Positions 22,235 to 32,400 of a stretch of 64,000 nucleotides of DNA are shown here, one piece after another. Origin of the DNA: Perilla frutescens. Lineage: Eukaryota > Streptophyta > Magnoliopsida > Lamiales > Lamiaceae. The stretch lies in assembly GCA_026008535.1 (NCBI GenBank), contig BRKX01000007.1:59137001-59201000 (forward strand), read 5' to 3'. Numbering within the stretch: the stretch's first letter is position 1; every line of letters begins with the position of its first letter. A program made the position numbers and the translations under genes. The notes under the pieces are model-generated. The model worked only from the letters and a program-made list of their open reading frames with translations, searched no databases and was not told where the DNA came from.

Positions 22235-22860
22235 GGACCACCCCTTTAGTAATTCTTGCTCATTTCACATCCACTTCACTTCTAAATCGAGAGGGTGAAA
22301 AGCTTTGAAAGCCGAGAAGGTTCTGTCGAAGTAAAAAACGTTCTTCGTGAGTATTCTTCAAGACGACGAGCGGAGTGGCGTGGAAGGGATGCGGTGAGGG
22401 AATGTGCTAGGGGTTCCGTTGAAATTGTAGCGGGCGGCTCTGCCGCCGTTGTGACTCGACGAGACGCCGAGCTAGCCACCTTCCTTCGACGCACCTAACC
22501 CCGTCCATTCTTGTTCGTCGATTTCGATCCTATTTCTTTTCCGTCTTTTAAATTCCGTATTTACTTTCCGTTCTTTATGTTCTTCGCGTTCTTCATTATT
22601 GCTCGTCTAAAGTAGTATTTCGATTCATATTGAAGTTCCAAAATAATAACGCTTACGTTATATTTCTCGTTCTATTTCCGTTATTATTATTCTAGAAGAT
22701 TAGCCTTGTTCATTCCGTTAAAAATCCGTTCAAGTCATATTTATTTATTCCAGAGGATTATCGTGTTTGTGCCGTTATAATGCCAAAATTATTTTTTAAA
22801 GCATGTTGTTGTACGTTAAAATCAAGTAAGATATTTTTTATAAAGAAATTTCGGGTTAAT

Positions 22861-22912
22861 TGTTCTTCGTGTTCTTCATGTTCGTCAAAGAAATCAACGA
22901 ACACGAAGAACA
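22861..22912 (+). repeat. Perfect 14-bp inverted repeat in the inner LTR
   Basis: TGTTCTTCGTGTTC at 22861-22874 and GAACACGAAGAACA at 22899-22912, with a 24-base loop. Extra partial arms on both sides could extend it. Confidence 0.9.
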
Positions 22913-22973
22913 GTTGAAGAACACGTTGAAAGGAACCCAGATGATGAGAGAGAGAAAAGAGGGAGAAAGAGAG

Positions 22974-23150
22974 CCCCGTGGGGGGGAGGGTGAGCGCCGC
23001 CGCGCCACACCTCCCACGGCCGCGCCGAGCCCGCCGGGGGCGGGGGAGCCCGCCGGGGGACGGCCCGCCGGGGGCGGGGAGCCCGCCGGGGCTAATGGCC
23101 CCGCGGCGGTGGGTGGCCCGCCGGGGCAAGGCAGCCCCGCGGCACCCCCC
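22974..23150. repeat. GC-rich tandem island in the inner LTR
   Basis: Repeated GCCCGCCGGGGG units with many G-runs in AT-rich surroundings. G-quadruplex formation is plausible. Overlapping ORFs in several frames and on both strands are composition artefacts. Confidence 0.85.
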
Positions 23151-24346
23151 TCCTTTTCCGTATTGTTTCGTTTTCTGTTCTTTCCGGCTATTTCCATACC
23201 CCTTCTTTCCGATCTTTTCAAGTCTTTAAAATTATGGTACTTTTAAGCCATGTTCAAGTTTAAATTATAGTAAGGTATTCAAGTTAATTTCAAATTATTT
23301 CTATTAAGATATTGAGTTATTTTCCGTCTAAAATTTTGAGATCGAGTCAAGAAGTTTCTTAAATAAATTAAACCATTCTCGATCCCCTTATTAAGTCAAA
23401 GTCGTGCTATCCATGTTAAGTCCTAGCTAAGGGAATATTAGTTGGGTGTTACTTAATATCATGTTATTAGAAATCTTCGAAGAAACCTTCTAAGTCGACG
23501 ATTCGACTCTTGTAGGAGGAATCGAGCCTCGGAGAAATACTAAGGAAGACCACTAGCTCGTTACCTCATCCTCCGTTCCGTAATCAAGGTGGGTAAATCT
23601 ATACTCATCTAAAGTTTGAGCTAATAAGCTCTAGAAGCATGTTAGGACAAACGAGATATCCAATAAAGTATTTTGCTCAACCTGTTTGATCTCTGTACAA
23701 GGAAATGAGAGGAATAAATGAAGTTATATGCATAATTACGTTGAATTGTTATTTGAGTTAGATAAGTAAAGGAAGATTAGTATAAGTTAAGTGAGCTCTC
23801 AAGTATGTTTAGATATGCTAGAATTGTTATTTACAATCTATGCTAGCATGAAGTGTTTAGAAATGTTTTACTTGCAATCGATATTTATCTGCGTTCATTT
23901 CCTCGTATTTGAATGCTTATGCTTGTTAAAGCTCGTATAGTTAAAGATTAAGGATTGCCTTGTTAGGGTAACTTTAACCCTTTGTAGGCCGAGATCAGGT
24001 AGTGATAAGGTATTAGCATTAGACATTGCTCTAAGCTTGGTAATGTTAGCAAGAATAGGAAGAGATGGAACTTAGCATCCACTTAAGCAGGATTCGAGCT
24101 CAGAACTATTAAGGTAGTCACTGCTGGGTTTTTTCCCTCGCAAACACGTTCGGATATTTGAGGTAACCCCTCTTCTATCCTATGGCATGCCTAAGGATAC
24201 AGATGACGACAGGTTTGAGCCAAGTTGGGCCTAAAAGAAAAGAAAAGGTTTTACGGATACGGAGAGGGCTTTTGCGTTTTGCTCTCCGTATACCGTCTTT
24301 TAATCATTGGATATCTTGAAAGTTATAAAAGCATTTTCGCTAAAAC

Positions 24347-24400
24347 CCACTGAGTACATTAGTGCTCATGCCCCCTCTTTTCAAATATTTTCAGGTTGAG
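24347..24400 (+). promoter_or_regulatory. Conserved ACTGAGT...TTTTCAGG motif, inner LTR
   Basis: CACTGAGTACATTAGTGCTCA, then pyrimidine-rich CCCCCTCTTTTC and ATATTTTCAGGTTGAG. Very close to the Tekay copy at 55411. Confidence 0.6.
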
Positions 24401-25589
24401 ATGCTGAGGATGCTGGTGGTTGTGAATGTGGGTTGGCTGCCAAGACTATTTTGCTATTATCTAATGTTTCCATGAAATCCCACTTTGTGATCCGCTACTC
24501 TGATACAATCCTTTCAATTCTGTTCAAGTCCTATTATGCTTAGCAAGACTCTATGAATAATCTCTAGAAACGATTTAATACCTATAAGATGCATATTATG
24601 TTTATCTCTATTTTGAGCATGACCTCCGTTCACCTGCAAAGAGGCCTAACAAGTTGGTATCTGATTAGTTAGCCGTTTCATTCCGCTTAAGCATGTTTTC
24701 TTTTAATCCAAGTAAACCCGAGCATCTCCATATAACTTCTAAGGCACGTCTTGATTCTTAAAACTCTTGGTAAATCCCCCATCTTTATTCGTTAATCCCA
24801 TAATAACACCCCGTCCCCACTCGTAAATCCCTATCTCGGGACCGGGCTGTTACATGATGTATATAACTTGATATTATGCAAAACATTTTAAAGGCGAGTC
24901 GTTCGACCTTGGAGCCTTCTATGTGCGATTTATGTCAATGAACCTTTATGCTATGTATGTTGGTTTAGGGTGCTAGACGGGCGGGTTGTGTCAAACCTAT
25001 GAGCTCGATAGGTTACATGATTGTATGATTGATATGGATGGGTCTATGCAATGCTTCCATTAAATACCATGTTGTGTGAAAAATTAGATCCGATAGATTG
25101 TATGTTAAAATTGTGAAAAATTTTGTATTGAAAATTATGATTTCATTCCTCATAATGAAACTTGACCTTAACTTCCGCTCAATTTAAAATAAACACACCA
25201 AAATGAGTAAGTAATTTGTATGCTAAGTGACGTGGCCAAACGGAGTAGTTTGGGGCGTTACAAGTATGCATATTGTGATTTACGGGCTGTTTTGGATTAT
25301 TTACTTTAAACTATGTTCTTAATTTTATTTTTGGTGTTCTTGATGTTCTTGAACAATTTAGGAGATGATTGATTGTTGATAAAGTGAAAAAAAGGGTGAA
25401 AATGGATGTTTTGGTGATTTGTGTATTGAATCTGTGAGTGGGTGCTTGTGTGTGTGTTTGGCGTGCTTTTGTGTGTGGGTGTGTGTGAGTTTCTTTTGTT
25501 ATTATTATTATGGACCTATTTAATTAAATAGCTTATGTTATATTTCAAGATATGAATAATAACTTATGGGGAAGTCATTATTTAAGTAT

Positions 25590-26800
25590 TGAAAGAGCTA
25601 AGGTTTAAATCTACTTGGACAAGTTCATTATTTTAAATAATACATGTATTTTAGATTTATCTAAATAAAAGTATGGTCTTAATATTAAAAATGATACATT
25701 AGCCTAATGGTTGATGTACAAATTTTATTTTGGGAGATCTATAGTTCAATTCCCCTTGGGGTAATTTAATATTTTAATTAATTGATGGATGTATTTATGA
25801 TTTTATTTAATTAAAAGCTTGTTTTAATTTCAAAAATGAGGTTGGTGTAATGGTTTGTATTCCAATTTAATTGTTGAATGATCTAGGGTTCAAATCTCTT
25901 TATAAACATATTTTATTCTTTTTAAGATCTATTGTATTTCATTTCAAGATTATGCTTTATTTAATTAAAATCATATTGATAATTTTGAAAATAGTACTTA
26001 GCCTAATGGATATATTTCAAATTTATTAATAATAGATTAAGGGTTCAAAACCACTTAATTACAGTTTTTTTAACTCATTTTTATCTAAGATAATTTTAAA
26101 CCTTATATGATTAATTACACCTATTAAAATTTGAAAATGGCATTTAGTTAAATTGGTGGAGTCCAGGTTGTTGTTTGAGATGTCTAAGGTTCAAAACCTC
26201 TTTTGAACATTTTATTTATGGATTTTATTCCATTATGATTATGCACTATATATATATATATAAAATCTATATTAATTTTCGAAAATGATCCTTAGCCTAA
26301 TGGTTAAGGTTTAAAATTAATATTTTAGGTCTATGGTTCAAATCTCCTTGAAAACAGTTTACTTTTATTTTACTTTAATTAATGCATGCATTACTGTCTT
26401 TATTTAATTAAAACCATGCTTTGATTTTTGAAAATGGCCTTTGGCCCAATGGTTATATTCTGCATTTTATTGTGATAGGTTAAGGGTTCAAAACCTCTAA
26501 AATGCATTTCATTTATTTTTATTACAAGATAATTATAAACTATATTTAATTAAAATTGCTAAACAATTTTTGAAAATATTGGTTAGTCTAATGGTGAAAG
26601 TTTAGTTTTTATGCTAGAGGTCTAAGGTTCAATCCACTTTGATGCATTTTATAATCCTCTTTTTACTCAAGCATTTATGAGTGTACTTAATTAAAGTAAT
26701 TTAATTAATGTTGCATAAATCTTTCTAGCCTAGTGGTTAAGTACTTATTATTTCATTTATATTTTTGGTCAAGTGTTCAAGCCCTCTTGACTACAAAATT
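25590..26800 (+). repeat. Eight tandem tRNA-like A-box/B-box modules in the outer LTR
   Basis: A-box-like sequences (TAGCCTAATGG type, fitting TRGYNNARNGG; copy 4 has one extra base) start at 25700, 25843, 25999, 26145, 26293, 26442, 26584 and 26726. B-box-like sequences (GGTTCAAAACC or GGTTCAAATCT) start 42-48 bases later in each. Unit length is 142-156 bases, with T-rich runs after most B boxes. A partial unit lies near 25600. The A-to-B spacing equals that of tRNA genes and tRNA-derived SINE heads. No acceptor stem or anticodon arm is convincing, so these are not tRNA genes. Confidence 0.8.
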
Positions 26801-27550
26801 ATGTTATATTTTATCCTTATTTTATTTAGTTTATTTTGCTTAATTTAGATTAAATTCAAAATCAAGTGTATGATATAATAAATCAATATTTCCATATTAA
26901 TATTCTATGATCCTTTATATCTTAAATTAAGTTTTATAATTTCCCCTATGAATTTAAGCCATCTATTTGTATGATCGAGGACTCCGATATATTTTAAGTT
27001 AGGATCCCGTTCGACTTTTAAGCGACGTCAGGGTATGTTCTTACTTTAGGGACTCGTTTTCTAGATCCTTATTTACATTATGGTATATGTTTAGAAGATT
27101 AATACGTTATTAAGACACAGTTCTTATGTATCGGTCCTAATCTGAGTTTCGTTTAGGACGACGATTAAGGTTATTCCTATATTTAAGCATAAGGTCCTAA
27201 TCCGCGACAGCAAGCTTAGGATGAGAAGTTGTGAATAAAGATTCAGCTAATTTAGCTATAAGGTGGGTTTACTTACTAAAATGCTTTCGAAAATATATTT
27301 ACACTTTCGTCCGCTATGAAAAATGATTTATGCTTATGTTGCTCAATGTGGATTGACACAACTCATATGAGAAATTCCGAATATGGCACTCCGGTGCAAT
27401 TACTTATGAATATGTTCATGTTATGAATATGTTATAGTTTATATGTGATCACATTAGGGTCAATCTCCACTATGTCTATTGAGCGTATGATTTATGACAT
27501 GTCAAATATGAATTTATTGATACTATTATTGCAAATTATTGGACGAATGT

Positions 27551-27612
27551 ATGAGTATTTCCATGGAGTATTTTCTGGCACTCAGCCCCACTATTTAAAA
27601 ATATTTTCAGGT
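27551..27612 (+). promoter_or_regulatory. ACTGAGT/TTTTCAGG-like motif, outer LTR
   Basis: TGAGT (27552) and ACTCA (27580) arms with a longer loop, then CCCC and AAATATTTTCAGGTAATTG. A diverged form of the motif seen in the other LTRs. Confidence 0.45.
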
Positions 27613-28134
27613 AATTGATGATGGCAGGTGGCAGACGTGGACTAATGGGGACATCTTGCATGATTGACCAGATTTTAGTTTTTGAAATTTTGACTTTGTT
27701 TTAGTTGTGGTCAACAAATATGAGTATATATGCTTCCGCTGTATGTTTATAGATTATTTAAATATTTTATAGACGCGTGTGATCATCGTGGCCTTGTTGG
27801 CATAATTTGAATTTTGAATAATGGATTTTTGACGAGTCAATGTTGAATATATTTTTAATTGATTATTCGAAAGGTGTGATTTTAAAATATTAGGTTGGTT
27901 GAAAGGTCTTATCTTGTGTGATTGGTTGTTGAATGGTAAACGCCTATGAGTGTGGAATTTATTATGATTCTAAATGAAGTGCTGTCCGATTTTTTTTTTT
28001 AATTTGAGAAAATGATTTATATTAGTTTGTGAAAATTTTATTGTGATTTTTCTTTCTTCGCGTGTGTTCCCGTTAGCGCACTGGGCCTTCGGGTCTGGGG
28101 CACTACAATATATATATATATATTAATTTGAAAT

Positions 28135-28620
28135 TAATCCTCTATCACTTACTTTAGGATGAGATATGATAAGCACAAATATTCTTATTATTCATATTCG
28201 ATCACCTACTGTTGTAATCTCCTTAGTTAAATTATCCTATTATATCTAGGTTTTACCTTATTTAATATGTGTTATTTAATATATGATATACTTTCAAATA
28301 TCATATTATATCTAGGTTTTACCTTATAATATATGTTATACTTTCAAATTAAAATATATTCGAGTATATTCGACCAAATTAAAGTATATGTTACACATCT
28401 TATCCTAAAATAAGTGATAGATAGATAGATTAATTTGTGGCTATTCGAATATATTTTTTCAAAAAAAAAATATAACATATATATATATATATATATTAAT
28501 CCTCTATCACTCTTACTTTAGGATGTGATATGTGATAAGTACAAATATTCTTATTATTCATATTTACCTACTGTTTTAGTTTCCTTAGTTAAATTATCCT
28601 ATTATATCTAGGTTTTACCA
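28135..28620. repeat. Direct duplication of an AT-rich segment beside the outer LTR
   Basis: 28135-28260 and 28497-28620 share about 120 bases (TAATCCTCTATCACT...TATCTAGGTTTTACC). The GTGGCTATTCGAATATAT segment left of the LTR (18911) recurs at 28437. The outer LTR therefore landed inside one copy of a pre-existing tandem duplication of about 350-400 bases. Confidence 0.75.
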
Positions 28621-28639
28621 ATTATTTGATTTTATCTAT

Positions 28640-29200
28640 TTTATATATGTGATTATGAGTTATAAAATATCTACGTCTGTATTGTTACTCAAATTTAATA
28701 AAGATTAAAAGAAGCTTTCTTCTCTATAATATATGAAATTATAAACCATATATTAAAACACGGACCATAAAAAATATGAACTTATTAGATTATACTTCAT
28801 GATGTATCAATATTAAAGTTATTTTAGGATGAGATATGAAATTATGAACTATTAAATTAAAAAAAATACATCACTTTATAACATAGTATTATATTCAAAT
28901 ACTCAAATTCATGATATATTATTACTCGAAATTTTTGAAGCATTTAGGGTTTAAGGTGTAGTTCAAAATGTGCTCGATCATTTCAGCTTATTTTAACAAT
29001 AAATTTAGCCGCCCCATTGCTTGGAAAGTATATATAACATGATATTTGCGTAAAGAAAAATATAAGAGACCAACATAATAGAAAACCAAATGCATAGATA
29101 GATTCATAGATAGTTCTACAAAAAAAGAAAATACATCAAAAGAAAATTAAAATGATAGTTCGATGATGGTTGGGTTATAGAAAACCCACAAAAAAAGCAA
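28640..29200. other. AT-rich spacer
   Basis: I see no gene, RNA or repeat of note. Confidence 0.6.
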
Positions 29201-29210
29201 GAAAGCAACG

Positions 29211-29679
29211 TTAAATGTTGCTTATGCTGGAATCGGGAATGACAATGACGGGAACTTGGCTTGAAATGCCCTCTTCTTCTCCACGCTTCTCCATCGTCAG
29301 AAAGCTATTGTATAGCTTGGTGAGAGGGTAGTTCTCAAGAAGCAACTCCCTCATAATGTCATCATCGGCAAATGATGTCATACGATCAAAGAGCTCCTTA
29401 ATCTCTACCTTCAGGTTATTGTGATCCTCTTTTAGAGTTTTATAGAGAAATTTCAGGCTCCGTGGGGAGGGAGGCACAATCCATTCGGACACGCTCTTGG
29501 TAGGGGTGGCCTTCTTGGTAAGGGTTTCCTTCTTGCCGTTCTTGGTAGGGGTTCCATGACCGTGACCTTCTTGGTAGGGGTTGCCTTCTTGGTAGGGTTA
29601 GTTGCATTCTTCGTTGGGCTATCACTGTCGGATGGGGCGGAAGGGGGAAATTTTTTATAGGGTGTATTTTTTTATCCAT
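29211..29679 (-). pseudogene. Small Lys/Pro-rich protein gene, broken frame; function unknown
   Basis: The C-terminal 93 codons (SEWIVPPSPRSLKFLYKTL, then a charged helix-like region, then LLENYPLTKLYNSFLTMEKR) are non-repetitive and look like real protein. The open frame of this part reaches upstream to about 29570 with no ATG; the first candidate start is a GTG at 29492. Upstream, 21-base repeats encoding TPTKK continue in another frame toward SDSDSPTKNATNPTKK. A third frame holds the ATG at 29679. At least one indel near 29555 and one in an A-run near 29665 are needed to connect them. I recognise no family. An intron or sequencing error is a possible alternative. Confidence 0.4.
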
Positions 29680-30555
29680 TTTTTGTTTCCCGATCTTTTG
29701 AAGAGTGCTATTCTGCTAGATTCCATAGTTGAGCTAGTGGTGTATAAGATATGAAGAGATGATGGGTTGGGGATGATAAGAACTCTCATATATATAAAGA
29801 GAACCCATCCTCCCACATCCCACAACCTTTAATTAATGCATATAATGAACCATCAACATTTAAGATTTAATTTAGTATATTGTTCTATAATGCAATTAGC
29901 AAGCATGCATGCATTACACTTCTCAGTAGCAATATATTTATTTTGAATTTCAGTATGAGAGGGAGGTAATTCAGTTCAAATATGTTCGTTCAAATTTTTA
30001 TTTTGAATATCAGATAAGCTTAGCATGCACAACTTAATCACAATTACAATTAAAGTGAAAAAAAAGAACCAATAGGGTGACACTGGGAATTGTGATTGAG
30101 TGTGAAGAAAGGAAGTGTAAGAAACTTAATGACTGTTTAGCATTGAATGTGAAAGGTTTATTTCAAATTTATTATTATTTTATTAATATTTAAAACATAT
30201 AAAGTAAATTTGCAAATAAAATATGAGTTTGATTTTTCGAAATTTATTTGAAATTACTAATTATTACGATTTAGGGAAAATTGATGAAATCTAAATTAGT
30301 ATTATGAAATATAATTTTTTTCAATTAGTATGATATGAAAATCGTAATGGAATCTAACATTTTTATGAAACATAAGTATATAACACACCATTCACTAATA
30401 AATATTTTGAAATAATATTTATTACATTATTCAAATTTGTTATACTTTTTTAAAATTCTTCCTCTTTTAATGACAATGACGGGATTAGTTAAAATTATTT
30501 GTTCAAATATTCAGATAAATCACCAAATTTCTCAATCGTTGTTTTGTAAAAAAAA
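29680..30555. other. AT-rich spacer
   Basis: Minus-strand TATATATA near 29790 could be the promoter of the broken gene. Otherwise nothing recognisable. Confidence 0.5.
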
Positions 30556-30690
30556 ATTCAAATTTTTTGTTCAAATCTTCGAGGGAATAGTTCAATTTTT
30601 TTGTTCAAAATTTCGTGGGATATATTTCAAATTTTTTGTTCAAAATTTTCGAGGGATATGATTAGTTCAAATTTTTTATTCTAAAATATT
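30556..30690 (+). repeat. Short tandem repeat, four units of about 35 bases
   Basis: Units built on TTCAAATTTTTTGTTCAAA followed by TTCGAGGGA. The small ORF here (30437-30661) is a by-product of this repeat. Confidence 0.8.
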
Positions 30691-31059
30691 TCTTAGATAT
30701 TTTGTCTAGTGAAAAAAAATGACCAATTAAGTTGCGTTGGGAAATGCAATAGACACCTTAAGAAATGATTGCAGTTGAGTTGTTTCTTGTAATAAATTTA
30801 AGCCAACTTAAATGTTTTCTCATAAAACAAAAACAAAAACTGTTTATTAAATTTTAACAGAAATTATAATATAACTAGGATAATTAATAGAGTAAGGTTT
30901 AGATTTGTTATCATGAGATTCGAACTACAGTGGAAATCTCAATAAAATTATAGATTTACGTAAATATGGACATTAATAATATAAAATTTAATTAATTACA
31001 TTACTAAAGTTTTAGTTAAATTAAGGCAGTATGTAAAAATATAAGAGATTACTGTATTA
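30691..31059. other. AT-rich transition to the satellite
   Basis: No gene seen. Weak satellite-like fragments may begin here. Confidence 0.5.
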
Positions 31060-32400
31060 AATCTAGTAAAATCATCGACTATAGGCTAATATTTGAGAAT
31101 TTTGAATTCAATCTTAGTATTAAGAAATTAATTAAGGTACAATCACACAATGATCTAAGACACAATTGTCACACATAAAAGAAATCATATAATATGAGAT
31201 AAAATTATGACTTAGTTAAATCACGTATATATAGGCTAAAATATGGAAAATTCGAATTCAATCTTACTCGAGTGATGATTAGTGGATTCAGACCTAAACT
31301 ATAGAGTAAGGCTTCTTTTCAAATGTAATTGAATGAGTGGTGGGTTATTAATTTTTAGTGAAATCATAGACTATAGGCTAAAATATGAGAAATTCGAATT
31401 CAATCTTAGTATTGATGAATTAAGGTTCAATCACACGTTGATCTAAGAAAAAATTGGTCACACTTATAATGAAATCATAAAATATGGTTTGTGCTCCAAT
31501 TTCGAATGATGAGATAAACTTACTAGAGTGATGATTAGTGAATTCACACATACACTATAGAGTAAGGTTTCTTTTCAATTGTAATTGAATGAGTGGTGAG
31601 TTATTACTTTTTAATGAAATCATAGACTATAGGCTAAGATATGGGAAATTCGAATTCAATGTTAGTGTTGATGAATTAAGGTTTAATCACACGTTGATCT
31701 AAGAAAAAATTGGTCACACTTATAATGAAATCATACACTCTGGTTAGTGCTCCAATTCCGAATGATGAGATAAACTTAATAGAGTGATGATTAGTGAATT
31801 CACATATACACTATAGAGTAAGTTTTCTTTTCAATTGTAATTGAATGAGTGGTGAGTTATTAATTTTTAGTGAAATCATAGATTATAGGCTAAGATATGG
31901 GAAATTTGAATTCAATCTTACTCGAGTGATGATTAGTGAATTCACACATAAACTATAGAGTAAGGCTTCTTTTCAATTGTAATTGAATGAGTGGTGGGTT
32001 ATTAATTTTTAGTGAAATCATAGACTATAGGCTAAAATATGAGAAATTCGAATTAAATCTTAGTGTTGATGAATTAAGGTTCAATCACACGTTGATCTAA
32101 GAAAAAATTGATCACACTTATAATGAAATCATACAATATGGTTTGTGCTCCAATTCCGAATGATCAGATAAACTTACTAGAGTGATGATATTAGTTAATT
32201 CACACATACACTATAGAGTAAGACTTCTTTTCAATTGTAATTGAATGAGTGGTGGGTTATTAATTTTTAGTGAAATTATAGACTATAGGCTAAAATATGA
32301 GAAATTCGAATTCAATCTTAGTGTTGAGCAATTAAGGTGAAATCACACGTTGATCTAAGAAAAAAATGGTCACATTTATAATGAAATCATACAATATGGT

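Larger units (their letters stand above)
21537..24854 (+). mobile_element. Inner solo LTR, Tekay-like, 3318 bp
   Basis: Starts TGTAATACCCCAGATTTC and ends CGGGACCGGGCTGTTACA, with a perfect TGATG duplication. Its ends and the CACTGAGTACATTAGTGCTCA...TTTTCAGG segment resemble the Tekay LTR at 53866, so it is a related but distinct family. It has a TATA box at 22224, a perfect 14-bp inverted repeat (22861-22912) and a GC-rich tandem island (22974-23150). No coding region. Confidence 0.9.
19607..25262 (+). mobile_element. Middle solo LTR (Gypsy-like), split by the inner solo LTR
   Basis: Starts TGTGATACCCCGACCC and ends TTTGGGGCGTTACA, with a perfect AGTAT duplication. After removing the inner 3318-bp LTR and 5-bp duplication it is about 2.33 kb. 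It contains a G12 run and a GC-rich tandem island (19936-20130), UUCG hairpins (21023-21102) and an ACTGAGT...TTTCAGG motif near 21300. No internal coding region remains. Confidence 0.88.
18971..28107. mobile_element. Outer solo LTR (Gypsy-like), split by two nested solo LTRs
   Basis: Starts TGTAACACTCC at 18971 and ends GGGGCACTACA at 28107, the inverted TGTARNRCYCC pattern of large Gypsy LTRs. It is flanked by TA repeats, so the target duplication (ATATA) is ambiguous. Removing the nested insert and its duplication leaves about 3.48 kb. It has a TATA box at 19261, a pyrimidine and CCG-rich segment (19320-19405), the A-box/B-box array (25600-26800) and the shared ACTGAGT-like motif near 27551. 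No gag-pol lies between, so it is solo. Strand is most likely plus from the TATA position. Confidence 0.75.

Noticed and set aside
22758..23246. Pro/Gly-rich ORFs on both strands
   Set aside because: Same reason: a GC-rich tandem repeat with few stop codons in any frame.
25700..26783. tRNA genes
   Set aside because: A and B boxes are present but acceptor stem and anticodon arm are not, so these are only tRNA-like modules.
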